A stretch of DNA of 64,000 bases. It comes from Guadua angustifolia (taxonomy: Eukaryota > Streptophyta > Magnoliopsida > Poales > Poaceae). How positions within the stretch are numbered: position 1 is the stretch's first letter; every line of letters begins with the position of its first letter. The notes under the pieces are model-generated. The model was not told the DNA's origin and did not search any database. It was given only the letters and a program-made list of their open reading frames with translations. Location of the stretch: the NCBI GenBank assembly GCA_036346375.1, contig JAYEVE010000804.1, positions 49,406 to 113,405 on the forward strand. Direction: 5' to 3'. Below, piece by piece: positions 44,880 to 56,556 of this stretch. Both the position numbers and the translations under genes were made by a program.

Positions 44880-47850
44880 TTGTTGTCTTCGTCATAAAAC
44901 TCACCTTTTTTGTTGATTATTTTCTTCATGATGAAGTAGGCGAGCTGGCCCTGTATGGCTTGAATTTCAGAAGGAAGCAGTCCTACAGTAGACAACTTGA
45001 GGCGCTATAAGTATGAAAAATAAAATTAAGAGAGTATATAGAAATTGAGTGGTGCGAATCAATGTGTCATGTCAGTATGACTGACCTCTACGTCATTGTC
45101 TTTTATTGTGCAACCTAAGATTTCACACATGTACTGGCACACGAAGTACCCACATAAATTTGTTACTTGCGGCTGCTTGTGACACTGCAAAAATCGAATG
45201 AACTAAGATGTCATCGAAGGAGCTATTTACTATGAAATACGATATAAGAATATTCTTTGCGTGCGTACCAGAAAGTTAGTACGGATTGTAAGGGATTTGT
45301 GGAATGGGCGGTATCTCGAGCTCTTCTGACAATATCTTTTGAACGCCTCATTCATTAAACGTGTCATCACTTCAAAGTCTCTTTTAGGTTTATCCAGTGG
45401 ATCCATGATCAGCATCTTACTCTTTTCTGGATGAATTATTACGAGAATCCAGTGGAAGCTACATACACATGCATGATGCCATAGTCATTAGTCTTTACAT
45501 CAGAGTAAATAACGAAATCAACGAGTAATTTAACTAGCTAGTGAGGAACTTACTTAAAATGGTATGGTAAAAGTATAAACTCCTTGTCTTGTAGTTTAAT
45601 CAAAGCTTTATATACGTACTCCTCGACCTCCTCTGGTGCTCTTTTGATTTCGGCTTGGCAAACCGTTCTCGGGTCGAGGAATCCCACTGGCCCCTTGGTT
45701 CTTCGTACTTCAATTATCTCGTATCTATATAACAAAATAGTTAGACATGACATTTATCGGTATTATGTGAATGTAGACCAATATTGATATATTAGACACT
45801 TACAGTGTCCAGCATCTCAAAAAAGATATGTCGAGGGCGTTGTGATAGAACAAGTTGTGCAAGTTATCGAATTCTATTAAGAAGTAGCCATCACCCGCAT
45901 GGTGAAAATGTTCCTCACGGAAAATTGCAGTGATCACCTTCGGGAGTACCTCTTGGTTGGATTGATCCATGTACCATGCATGTAATCGCTGCATCATGGG
46001 TGTTAGACTTTTTAACTTCGAAGCGGTGACTAAGGGCTACCCTACCTCGAATATCAATCTTTGTTGATTATCTTGGTCATCAGACTTCGCCTTGACCTTA
46101 CTTTTTTCTTGCACGACATCATACTCGGTCCTGGCTTTGCCTGATCTGGCTGATACGGCTTGTCTAATGTGCCATTTTTTGGGATCAGGGGTTCTAGGTT
46201 TGTCCTTTGAAGTACTAGGTGTTATAGGTTTCTGCTTTCGAGTACTAACATTGGCCATCTTTATGGGGTCCTCAATGGATTTCTTTTCTACCTCATCTTG
46301 CTTCTTCACCGTTTCACTCTCAGGTGCTGGTGACGGATGCGCGGATTGTACTGCAGGAGAAGCTGGCACTGCATGGTCCAAGACGATGTCACGCTTGTGC
46401 CATTGGATGAATGAGTGGACGGCACTTCCTAGAGTTGTTATCTTGTCATTGGCGGGTTTTTCTAACCCGATCTCAGCAAACTGTGCAAGTACCGTGTCCA
46501 CCTGGACCTTTGCATAACCTGGCGCTATCGGGGTATTGTGCAGGACACCCCCTTCTTGGCACGGATAAACTACCCCTGTAGCAGCCTGTAGAAATATGTT
46601 CATCATGGGCACGTTGAGCTGACAGGGTGTGGGATCCTGTATGTCGTCCACAGGATAATGGTTGTTGTCCACTTCTGCCAATGGCGTGGAAGCGCAACTG
46701 CTGCGACGACCTGTAGGGTTGGAGAGAACGTTGTGGGCCTACGCCTGGCTCAAGGCTTGTTGTACTTGTCGTTCAACTTGTTCTTCAATGGTGCCTTGTA
46801 TTTCTCGCAGAACCCTTTCCTTCATCCTTTCCATTTCCTGCTCAGCCCGCTCTTCTTTAACTCTCTTCCGACTCCTATAAGAGTCTCCATGCTCAGGGAA
46901 TCCAATCTTCCATGGAACCTTGACCCCGACGCCTCGTGTCCGACCGGGGTGCTCTTTGTTTCCTAAGGCTGCTGTTAGCTCGTCTTTCTCCCTATCTGGG
47001 TGGAAAGATCCTTGGGTGGACTCGGCGTAAAACTCATGAACTCTTTGCGCCATTGCTTCGTCTTCGCTGCTCTTGAATGATAAACCCCCAGTAGGCAAGA
47101 TATCTGCCCACGCTAGCATGTAGTGCTTTACTCGGTCTGGTAGTCCGATTAAGGGACTTGTGCCAGTCAATTGGACCGCTTCTAATTCCTGCCTCTCCCA
47201 TTGAGTAATTTTACCCGCGTACCCACTCATGCCAAGTCTGTGGGGGTGAGTATTCCTTCTTGCGATGCTAATGTGGTCCTCACTGGACTTCCTTGCTGCT
47301 TCAGATTGCTTCATCGCTACAAACTCATCCCAATATGGCTCTAATCTTGGGTACTCTCCGATGGCTGACCGGTTTTGCTTCACATAATTTATATTCAACA
47401 TCGCCTTGAAGTTTCTCCATGCCACATCCATGGTCATCAATGCGTCGCGACGCACGAGTTCTTCGGCTCCTTCGGGGCATTCGAAGGTTTCTTTGAGCTC
47501 TGTCCACAGATCTTCTTTGGTGGCTCGGGGCACTTTATGCCAATCCAAATAGGTGATTGGCACTTTATCCCTTACGATGTACCCGCATGTTGACCTGTAT
47601 TTTGCTGCTGATTTTCTCGATGCAATAGGGGCCCCAGTATCTGAGACCTCCGAGATAGTGTACCGGCCTTCAGGCTTCTTAGTTTTCCCTCGTCCTCAAC
47701 GTCTTGCAACAGGAGCATCATCTGCAACAGCGGTGGAGGCCTTGGCACCTTCGGTGGTTGGGTGGAGGGTAAGGTATCTGCTCGGGCTCTCCTCCATTAT
47801 AGGCTCAGGTTTGGGCTCCATTAGAACTACAGTTCGACCCGAAACATAAT
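44880..47850 (-). pseudogene. CACTA-2 second protein: Transposase_24, DUF8039 and C48 protease
   Basis: The exon 46739-47563 has WTELKETFECPEGAEELVRR, VAWRNFKAMLN and EPYWDEFVAMKQS, which match the plant Ptta/En/Spm Transposase_24 domain (PF03004). It ends in a Glu/Arg coiled coil. The exon 46037-46681 contains QLNVPMMNIFLQAATGVVYP, a DUF8039-like block, then a Lys/Ser-rich linker. Small exons to the left carry the C48 fold: LHNLFYHNALDISFLRCWTL (45800-45997), FHWILVII (near 45440), and VTNLCGYFVCQYM with the catalytic Cys (near 45125-45170). The next-to-last exon starts in a spliced context. Long open exons suggest recent activity, but I cannot prove the splicing. Marked as pseudogene because its element is truncated. 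Confidence 0.72.
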
Positions 47851-48085
47851 TTTTGTCAATTATGCACTCAATAATATTACTCGATAGAAAGGGAGATATT
47901 TAAGAGAGGAAAAGATATAGACTAGTTTGTGACAACCTTACCTCAAATTAATACATGGCAGTTTAGAAAATTAATCAATTTGACAATCTATAACTGTGCC
48001 GAAAGCATATATGAATAGGACAGACTAAGAATTACTTATTGGACAAAAGAATTAGATAACCGCAAGAGTAATAGCTTAGGTAGTG

Positions 48086-48720
48086 TTTGGTTCAAGGGCA
48101 AGTCTTGGATGGGATGGGGTGATCCCTATTTTTGTGTCCAGTCCGGTGTTTGGTTGAAGAACAATTTGGATGGGGCTATAAAAAAAGAATATCTTGAGAT
48201 GGCAACTGTTATTGGCCTTGAGGATCAACAATTGATTTACTTGAGGTTACTTTCAACCCAAGGTGGAGCATTGCAAGATGGCAATCTGTTATTGGCCTTT
48301 GCCTACGTGTGAAACTCATACGAGTATTCCTCCCCGTTACAAGGTATGCTGTTGGTGTAGAGTTCAAAACAAAGCCCTACTGTTTTAGCTTCACTCAATC
48401 ATGGACTGCCTTAATAGTTTTGCTGAAGTCATTAAATCTCAATATTTTAACACCATATCTACTTTAGGAAGTCCGAGAAAACTGAAATAGACATGGCATT
48501 CTTGTTAACCTGCTGCTGCCTTCATGCAACAACTATTTTCCTTTTCCGTTCACATTTCATAGTCTTGGCCAATTAGAGTATGATTTCATAACTAGTTCAT
48601 TTGGATGGTGATCGATGGCAGGAGAAAATTACGCAAAACACCTAGTCTAGTCCAAAATTTGAGGGTTCTGATTTTTGTCTAGTTTTCACTACCTAGTCCA
48701 GTCCAAAAATCAGATAAGCA
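48086..48720. other. Unassigned stretch, possibly a MITE
   Basis: Begins GGTAGTGTTTGGTTCAAGGG, a pattern of MITE ends, but no matching right end was found. Confidence 0.3.
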
Positions 48721-49365
48721 TGTGGAACATTGGATGATTTATCAACAGTTCATGTTAGACAGATTGATGATGAACCTTGCCAGGTAATTCTCTCCTTCCT
48801 CTCCAATATTTGGTCTTGCTACTAGAATGTAATATTCATAATTGATGCAATATTTCAGGATGAATATGGAAATATTGTTCTCAATCGAGATAATGAGCCT
48901 GTGATCCACATTGATGGGATGAATTCTGGAATGAATTCTGTCAAGACGTGTTCAGAAAGATATTTATGATTTTTGCTTATTTTTCTTGGTGAGTTTCTCT
49001 TTGCTAATACCTCTTCTCTTTATTTTACAGGAATAAGATAGAAGATGTACTAACAGAGGACTATATTAGATTCTTAAAGTGCCTGTCCATGGCTCATTTC
49101 AAGTCACAAATCTGGAGCACATTTGGTCACAAGTATATAACAGCTTCAGATAGAGCAAAGGTTATAGAATATCAGCCCTCTTGTTTCTCATATTTTATGA
49201 TAGATCTCTAACAATAAAAGTGTTTATTGGATGGCACTTGAGGTAAAAGCTACAATTTAACTGATGTTATCTACTTTTATCCATCATCCTTGCTCGAGAC
49301 TATTCAATTTTGATGTTATTTATCAACATATGAGTAATACCTATTAATTGTTTTCTCTATGAAGA
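48721..49365 (+). pseudogene. Decayed exons before the Copia fragment
   Basis: LDDLSTVHVRQIDDEPCQ is followed by a CAG/GTAATT donor (48783/48784). An acceptor TATTTCAG at 48858 leads into DEYGNIVLNRDNEPVIHIDG. After another TTTTACAG (near 49030) comes a stretch reading KSQIWSTFGHKYITASDRAK, which could be either a gag N-terminus or part of the same gene. I do not recognise the family. Confidence 0.3.
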
Positions 49366-49370
49366 TGAAT

Positions 49371-51222
49371 GAAGGTGCTTCATTAATGAGCATCTCAATA
49401 AACTCTGTATTAGCAGAGGAATTAAAGAATGCAGCTATCCTTTTTACGAAGAAGTGTAGGTTATGGTTGTTTTAAACTCTTTGCCAAATTCATGGGAACA
49501 ATTTAAGATATCCTTTTGTCATTTCGACGGATACTTAATATGCTAATCTGAGACAACATTTGCTTATGGAGGAAGATATGGAGCCTTCTCAAGAAAGGGA
49601 AAGAAACTATAAAGTTTCTGAGTTGCACCTTGGAGAAGAAAGAAGTAGAATTAATAAAAAGAATTGGCAAAAGAGGAAACCTAAAAGTGATTTGAGAGAC
49701 AAGCTTAACAAGAAACGTGATCGGGATGATCATGGAAACAATAATTCAGCTCAAAGGAATGACAAGTACAAGAATTTCAGTTGTCACAACTGTGGTCAAT
49801 ATGGGCATTTCAGAGCTGACTGCAGGAAAAAGAAGAAGTATCATGAGCAACAGAAGCATAACAATCAATCAAATGAGCATAAAGGCAACTCTCCACCTAA
49901 CGGTATGGCATTTATTAATGAATGCACTGAATCTTTATTTACCACTACTTTTCCAAATAGTTGGGTTGTGGATTCTGGTTCTACAACACATATTACTAGA
50001 GATAATAAGGAATTTACTTTCATGCAAACAATTCCAAAGAGAAATAGATATGTCTATTTAGGCACTAGTGCTAAAGCTGATGTAGTTGGAATTGGAAATT
50101 ATGTCCTCAAACTCCCCAATGGAGGAAAACTATTATTGAAAGACACTTTATACTCACCTAGCATGAGAAGAAACTTAATCTCTGTTGCTCAGTTGGAATC
50201 TATTGGTTATGATATACTATTTGGAAATGGAAGAGTTAAAATATTGCTCAATGGGAAATTAGTGCATACTGGAATTCGTCATGATGGTCTTTATTTTCTT
50301 GATAATCTATCAAATGATGACAACTATGATTGTTTAGTTGGTGAAGATAACCCCATAGTGAGGCATAATAATGAAATAAACACTTGCTCTGAATCTTATT
50401 TATGGCATTTACGACTTGGTCATATATCTAAAAACAGAATTAAGAGGCTTATTAATTCTGGAATTTTGCATTTTAAGTGGAAGGATTATGGTATTTGTGA
50501 GGCATGTATAATGGGTAAAATGACCCGTGCACCTTTTCCAAAGGCGGAAAGATCTAATGAGCCTCTTGCCATTATTCATTCTGATATATGTGGTGAAATG
50601 TCTATTCCCACTAGAGGTCAAAAGATTTATTTTATCACATTCATCGATGATTATTCTAGATATGGGTATGTGTATCTTCTTAAACACAAGTCGGAAGGTT
50701 TTGATGTGTTCAAGACATTTAAAACTGAAGTGAAAAATCAATTGAATAGAAAGATCAAGATTTTGAGAACTGATCGTGGAGTGGAATACACTTCAGGAAT
50801 ATTAGATGTTTATTGTAAAGAGCATGGAATTATTCATCATTATACTATGCCATACACTCCGCAACAAAATGGTGTAGCCGAGCGGAGGAATAGAACTCTT
50901 TTGGATATGGTTAGGTCAATGATGGCATATTCAGATCTTCCTTTGTCTTTCTAGGGTGAAGCTTTACATACTGTTGTTTATTTACTAAACCACTCTCCAT
51001 CTAAAGCTGTCACAGTCACTCCCTATGAGTTGTGGACTAGAAGGAAACCTTCACTTCGCCATTTGGCTGTTTGGGGATGTAATGCTCAAATTAGAATACC
51101 AAATCAAAACCGTACTAAGTTGCAACCTAAAAGCACACCAAGAATTTTTATTGGATATTCTACGGAATCAAAAGGATATCGGTTCTGTTTGGGGATGTAA
51201 TGCTCAAATTAGAATACCAAAT
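49371..51222 (+). pseudogene. Copia-2 gag-pol fragment (gag, protease, integrase)
   Basis: A gag piece (49371-49555) with VVLNSLPNSWEQFKIS precedes a 464-codon frame (49560-50954). That frame holds a CCHC knuckle CHNCGQYGHFRADC, the protease motif WVVDSGSTTHIT (active Asp in DSG), a pre-integrase block LWHLRLGHISKNRI, and the integrase core with HSDICGEMSI, TFIDDYSRYGYVYLL and YTPQQNGVAERRNRTLLDMV, which contains the last catalytic Glu. A TAG stop (50952-50954) stands where this family normally has Trp. Beyond it the same frame continues with GEALHTVVYLLNHSPSK to about 51182. Reverse transcriptase and RNase H are missing. Orientation is opposite to CACTA-2. Confidence 0.88.
51067..51222 (+). 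repeat. Direct repeat at the Copia-2 break
   Basis: TGTTTGGGGATGTAATGCTC and the following AAATTAGAATACC occur at 51068-51103 and again at 51187-51222. The second copy marks the right limit of Copia-like sequence. Confidence 0.75.
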
Positions 51223-51419
51223 TGTAGTCTGATTTATGCTACTTTACTAACTAGCAGCACAAACCCTAGTAACACTACAACCAATCAACAGGCTACACAA
51301 ACCACAGCACAAACTGACGAGCTCGGCGCAGAGGTACAACACTACAAACCCTAGCAACACTACAACCAATCAACAACCACGAAATGGCATCAAAGTGACG
51401 ATAGTGAAATTAACAAAAC

Positions 51420-51680
51420 TGAGGAGCTCGGAGAAGAGGAACCGGCGTTGGAGTGGCGGCGGCGTTGGACCAGAGGCTGTGGAGTGGCGGCGGCTTGGAG
51501 TGGTGGCGGCACAGCTTGGAGTGGCGTAGTTTGGAGTGGCGGCATGGCTTGGAGTCCTCCCCACGAACAGCGCTGCCACGGCTTGGAGTGGCGAGCGCTG
51601 GTGGCTTGCAAGGTGTTGTGGTGGCGCTTGATGAGGGCAGGAGGCTAAAGAATTTTTGGAAGTGCAAAAGGCGGGTTTAG
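51420..51680 (-). other. GC-rich leader of the CACTA-2 C48 gene
   Basis: GGAGTGGCGGCGG-type repeats in a GC-rich block placed between the repeat array and the displaced gene body, like 35404-35829 in CACTA-1. Just left (51240-51370) AACACTACAACCAATCAACA is present twice. Confidence 0.45.
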
Positions 51681-51687
51681 GTTTAGC

Positions 51688-51696
51688 ATATATAGA
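51688..51696 (-). promoter_or_regulatory. TATA box for the CACTA-2 C48 gene
   Basis: The minus strand reads CTATATATGC between the repeat array and the GC-rich leader, matching the layout in CACTA-1. Confidence 0.45.
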
Positions 51697-51699
51697 GGG

Positions 51700-51835
51700 A
51701 GTATCTATGGCGGTTAATAATAATAACCGTCACAGATAATAGTTATCTATGGCGGTTAATAATAATAACCGTCATAGATAACTATTATCTTTGACGGTTA
51801 TTATTATTAACCGCCACAGATATAGATGACTACCC
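51700..51835. repeat. Internal array of subterminal-type repeats in CACTA-2
   Basis: Three units of TATCTATGGCGGTTAATAAT type, each paired with its inverse AATAACCG(C/T)CA.AGATA; the last unit is inverted. The core GGCGGTT is the same as in the left subterminal array. Confidence 0.75.
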
Positions 51836-52177
51836 TTATCCCCTCTTAGACATTTAAAGAGCTATCAAATCTCAGTAAAATAGTTTTTATTTGTTAACCA
51901 CCACAAATACAGATGACTACGATCGTCACCGAGCAACCATTGTTGTCTGCGATGTCAAGATGAAGAATAGAAGTGCGACGGCGTTTTCATCGAACCCGAT
52001 GCATTAGAGTGTATGATTTTATATTTTCACAATAATTTCATACTGTTTTTGGAAAGATATGGTAAAATTTTAGCTGGACAAACATATTACATTCGCAGTC
52101 AAAAGGAGTCATATCACTTTTCACTTTGTTACCTTATTTTTCACATATACAAGGACAAATATTGCCATTACTCGTAA

Positions 52178-52900
52178 CTACTTATTTCCTTTTACAATTT
52201 GGCCTTCGTTGTGATCATCACGATCATAGGTAGCTTCTTGAGTGGCTTCTTCCTCGAGGCTGATGATGCCATCTATGAAAGGAGGCAACTCATCAAACTG
52301 GTTGTACTCTTCCTCATCCACGACATTCTCAACTCTGACGATCCTTCTTTTTCCTTGCAGAACTACATGGCGCTTCTTATCTGCCAAGTCGATTATGTAG
52401 AATACTTATGCTATTTGATTCGCAAGTACGAATGGTTCGTCTCTGTATCCGACATGTTTGATGTCCACAGTAGTAAAGCCATACTTGTCCACCTTGACAC
52501 CCTTCGGGAGTTGTACCCAATGACATCGAAACACCGGGATCTTGAAAATGCAGTAGTCGAGCTCCCAAATCTTCTCTATGAACCCGTAGTAGTTGCTCTT
52601 CGTACTGCCTGTGTTGTCGTAGGCATCTATACGGACACCACTATTTTGGTAAGTGCTCTTGCTATCCTGAGCTCTCGTGTAAATGTATATCCATTGATGT
52701 CATATCCTTACCATGTCGTGATTGTACCTGAAGGCCCTTTTGCCAACCACCTCAATGTAACACTCGTTTCTTCACCAGACACGTGCTCCCTGAACCAATG
52801 ACTGAACAAACGATTATACTCTTTTGTTATCCAAAGCTCTGACTGTCCTCGGTTTTCCCTCCTTAGCTTACCCTTGTGTATGTCCATATACGGGTACACA
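52178..52900 (-). pseudogene. CACTA-2 transposase tail (DUF4216)
   Basis: On the minus strand ELWITKEYNRLFSHWFREHV (52780-52840) is followed by SVTLRWLAKGPS, a segment with SGVRIDAYD, then GFIEKIWELDYCIFKIPVF (about 52530-52590) and a tail KRHVVLQGKRRIVRVENVVD (52300-52380). This order is the C-terminal DUF4216 part of tnp2-type transposases. The upstream tnp2 core is absent. Reading is in more than one frame, so at least one frame change is present. Confidence 0.75.
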
Positions 52901-53099
52901 TCAACCGATCAAGGTAATATTGTGAAATGGGTTTGTTCGAACAAAATATTATCGTAAACATATACAGGTAAACATGCATAAGTGCGCACGGCCATATATT
53001 AGGATTCAGACACAATAAAGATAAGTGCACTCGGTTCACATACACAGGTCAACACATAGTTCATAGTACTGGGTTCATGAGACAAATAGTTGACAGACT

Positions 53100-55312
53100 C
53101 ATGCATTAGTTCAGACATGATAGGCACTCATGCTAAAGTTTTTCCATCTAAACTAGTACAACTTTTTCATCTCGCACCACCTCTTCAACCAAACCAGCCT
53201 TACTTTTTGTATGAATTTAATGAAAATCGACGGTTTTCAAACTTTCAAAACAACTGTAGCCATGAAATACTCGATCTTTGTCTTCGGTGCCCCACATTCC
53301 ATGACCAAATCCAACACTTTATCCATGGATTCAGCCATATGATCACCCTGCAACACTTGTTATGTAGCAGCACTATCAGCCTTAAAATTGTCAACCAAGC
53401 TCTTCATGATCTTGACCATTGGACTTTTTGTCTTTTTACATGGACTAGTGGCAGTTGTATTAGTGCTACCAGCCCTCTTAAGGGTACTTGTAGTCATAGG
53501 GCTCCCGTCAAACTCATCGTCTTCGTCGCCATTGTCCCTTTCATCGCATTCTTGTCCAGAATACATGAGGAGGAACCATCTATGGCCAAATTCTCGAACA
53601 TCCGCTCAAGAAGATGTAGATTTTCCGAGGGCCATACCTTAGCTTCTTCCACTCAGATTTATCTCGAATTAAAAAATGATATTAGTTGTGTCATAATGTA
53701 ACGCACAAACAAGTCAGTATGCATTGGAAAAAGGATCATTTACCTTTGTGTGATCTTTCCGAACTTGTCATCACCACCACAGTGCCATTAGATCGTCCCA
53801 ATCCAATTTGCTTGTTGAGCCACAACCAAAACTGGTATAGCCCCTTTAGTTGATCCCATCTGTTCCTCAATTGCTTTCTAGAGTGTCACAGTTTAATGCT
53901 TATGAAATACTTCTCAGCTATGTTCTTGTACCCTCTATTGGTCATGAAATCATTGTTGGTATTTCCTGCCCTTTTTTCCTCAAGCCAAATGTCACAGAAA
54001 ACAAATGTGTTCTCGGAGGTCCAATTTGCCTTGTCAAATCCCTGATCCATCTAGTATAGATTTGTATAATAGTACATACAAGGCAATTGAATACATGTAA
54101 GATGATGTATCAGCACACTAAAAACATGCACCTTGCCTATTCATGTGAAAGATGATGTGTATAGTTTCCAAACTAAATTAGTGTCTATTCTTATAGTATT
54201 TAACATATGCTACTAAAAATATATCCCACTGAAACCTCACAAACAAGCACAAATATACCCCCACCAGGCCACCACTGCAGCATCGGCATAGGAAGAGCAT
54301 CTAGGCAGAAGCAAGTGTGTGCATAAGGTAGCCCCTAAGGTGGAGACCTAGATGTAACATTGCAACATCTAGAGGAGAACATATCAAATTAAATGAAGAG
54401 CTATTCATTGTCCATGAGTTCTTCACAGGAACATATCAAATTGCAATTAAGTCTCATGCAATTTTAATAAGATAACTTTGTACTAACACATACTAATCAA
54501 CTAGCTTGGTATTAGCTGTCACTAAGATGAACCCCCAAAGTCAAATCAACCTCCAGAAATACATCGACACTAATGAGCAATCAAAACCAGAAATTATTTG
54601 CATGCAAACAAGATAAATATATATGTTCAGTAAGCAATGAGTAAACAACATCCATCAGCTTTCACAAGCAGTCAATGGTGCTCACCAAAGGTTCTTGCAC
54701 GAAGTCTTCCTCCTCTTCTTCTAGGCCATCGCCTCCATCATTTGCCACAGGAGTTGCTCCACTACCTTCAGCGGCAGAGTGTATTGTAGCAGCCTATCGA
54801 GGTATTGCAACAGCCTGCCGAGGTATTCCAGCACTTGCAGCAGCCTGCTGAGGTAGAGCAGCACTTTGAGCAATGGCCAAGGTGGACCGAGTGCTTCCAC
54901 GACCGCCTCTACTACCCACTCTAGTTGTGCGAGGAGCGCAGAATGGTGGCATGGCCGAGCCGGCTGCATATCCATCGGATCGAGTGCATGCCAACGCACC
55001 CCCGCGACCTGATTTGCCGGTTCGACGACCACCTTGGCCTTGGTGTACACTAGCGACATCTGAACCCCCCACCTCCGATTGAAGGATCCCTTGGTACGTC
55101 GAGAGGTGGGGGAATTCGTTCGCCTACGAATTGAGGTCGATGGCGAACGAACCAAGCCGAGTAGGCACGCCGCGCCCATCCTTGGAGGGCTGCGTCTGCG
55201 AGAAGAAGTCCATGTCGGCGGGTGCAGCGGGTGCGGCGGTTGGCGCGATGGAGTCGGTTTGCGAGCAAAAATCGAACAATCCCTGCTGCTTGTGCTGCCC
55301 ATCACCATCCAT
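53100..55312 (-). pseudogene. Myb/SANT-like protein gene remnant (Harbinger-type ORF1)
   Basis: A first exon starts at ATG 55312 with GLFDFCSQTDSIAPTAAP, DMDFFSQTQPS and GSFAIDLNS, then shifts frame into SEVGGSDVASVHQGQGG and a Gly/Arg/Ser-rich stretch to 54794. Far to the left KQLRNRWDQLKGLYQFWLWL (53810-53880) and a downstream acidic block DNGDEDDEFDGSP with SPCKKTK (53360-53566) resemble the Myb_DNA-bind_3 (PF12776) proteins that accompany PIF/Harbinger elements in grasses. Between them (54060-54700) no coding is visible. Several stops and frame changes; the assignment is from family pattern only. Confidence 0.5.
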
Positions 55313-55699
55313 CGTGGGCGAACTACGCAGAGAGACAGAAACTTGTGAGCCCTGGCGAAGGAAGGAGGATAGAGCTCAGGGAGGGAGGAGATTGACGAAA
55401 TACCTGATGGGAGGCGGCGGATCCGAGAGATTCGGCGACAAATCGGAGCGTGCGGCGACGGCAGACGGCGGACCTCGTAGATTGATGCGATGCCTGTCCG
55501 CGGGAGATGGCCAGCAACGGAGAGGGATCGTGCGGCGGCAGCGACGCTGGTGGTTCGACGGGGAGGGACCGTGGAGTGTAGTCGGCAGTGGAGCCGTGTG
55601 CGGTGCCGCCGGCCTCCCGCGCAAGAGGAAGTTTACCGCCACCGGCTCGCACGGATTGGGGAGTGAACGCACGGGTCAGGAAGTGAGGATAAGGCCAAC

Positions 55700-55892
55700 G
55701 CGAGGGTATTTTAGTCTTTTCCCAGCGTGTTACCTGCTATTAGCCCAAATTAGCTCCCACCCATCAGCTAATGGACTAATTGTTAGCTAAGGGGTTAGCT
55801 TAAAATTAGCTCACCTATTAATCTTCCTGTTTAAATAGACTAGAGGTAATTTTTAACAAACTAACAATTAATCCAGGGATCCAAATAAGGCC
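55700..55892. mobile_element. Right end of a PIF/Harbinger-like element
   Basis: Read on the minus strand from 55892 the sequence is GGCCTTATTTGGATCCCTGG, preceded by TAA outside (TTA at 55893-55895 on the plus strand). Subterminal TTAGCT motifs recur at 55760-55830. No matching left end was found in the window, so the element is incomplete. Confidence 0.45.
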
Positions 55893-55945
55893 TTATCCTA
55901 AACCTTAGGCTTGGACCTTAACCATCTAATCCCATACCTCTCGTG

Positions 55946-56175
55946 AATTTCAGAATTTGGGACTCAATTCAGCTGCCTCACAACATAAAGGACTCAATTC
56001 GCACGCCTTTCATAATTTGACATCCCGAATGCGAATTTCTTTGGTTCAGGCGTTTCTCAGAGTTTCCTTCTATTTTCCCTATTTCCTTCTCTTTTCTGAT
56101 CATTTTCCTTTAGCAGCCCACCTGAAATACCCGTTTTGCCCCTGCTCTCTTTTCTAATCGTCACGGCTTGTATCG
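55946..56175 (+). repeat. Left TIR of the MULE
   Basis: Inverted copy of 62808-63035. Shared blocks include CAACATAAA.GACTCAATTC, TTTAGCAGCCCACCT and GTCACGGCTTGTATCGA, after which the arms diverge. Confidence 0.85.
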
Positions 56176-56556
56176 ATCTGGTCTCTCCTCCAGGAGATCT
56201 CCTCCTCCAGAGCTTCTCTCGCTGGGCTTGTTCTTGGTCAGCCACTTCTCCTGCACCTCTGCTCCGACGCTTCTCCGAGACCTTCGGCGCAGATCTCCAA
56301 ATTTACCGGCCCGATTCATCATGCAGCATCTCCACCGGCGGCGTGTCATGAGTGCCAAGTGTTCCATGCACGCAGCCAGGCATTGCCCTCCAACCGCCTC
56401 GGCCCGACTCCGCCCGTCGCAGTAGATGTCGCAAGACTCTTCGCTCTCCATTCACCCGCAATGAGGCTCCAGCCCGCTAGGTTAGGCAACAAAGGCCCCC
56501 TTGTTCTTGCGCCGCCGCGAGAGATGAAGCGCTTGCCCGCCGCCGGTTGACGATGT

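Larger units (their letters stand above)
43599..52950 (-). mobile_element. CACTA-2: En/Spm-type transposon, right end missing
   Basis: The left end CACTACCTTGAAAAAGG is followed by a dense array of ATCGATGGCGGTTTT units (43620-44015). On the minus strand it encodes a Transposase_24/DUF8039/C48 protein (44880-47850). A second repeat array (51700-51835) with TATA box lies upstream of that gene, then a DUF4216 transposase tail (52178-52900). No right TIR was found; the tnp2 core is absent, so the element is truncated near 52950. A Copia fragment sits inside (about 48950-51222). Confidence 0.75.

Noticed and set aside
48071..48088. AGGTAGTG followed by TTT as right end of CACTA-2
   Set aside because: It matches the first bases of the CACTA-2 left end and its TTT flank, but it belongs to a MITE-like GGTAGTGTTTGGTTC motif, and CACTA-2 features continue to about 52900.
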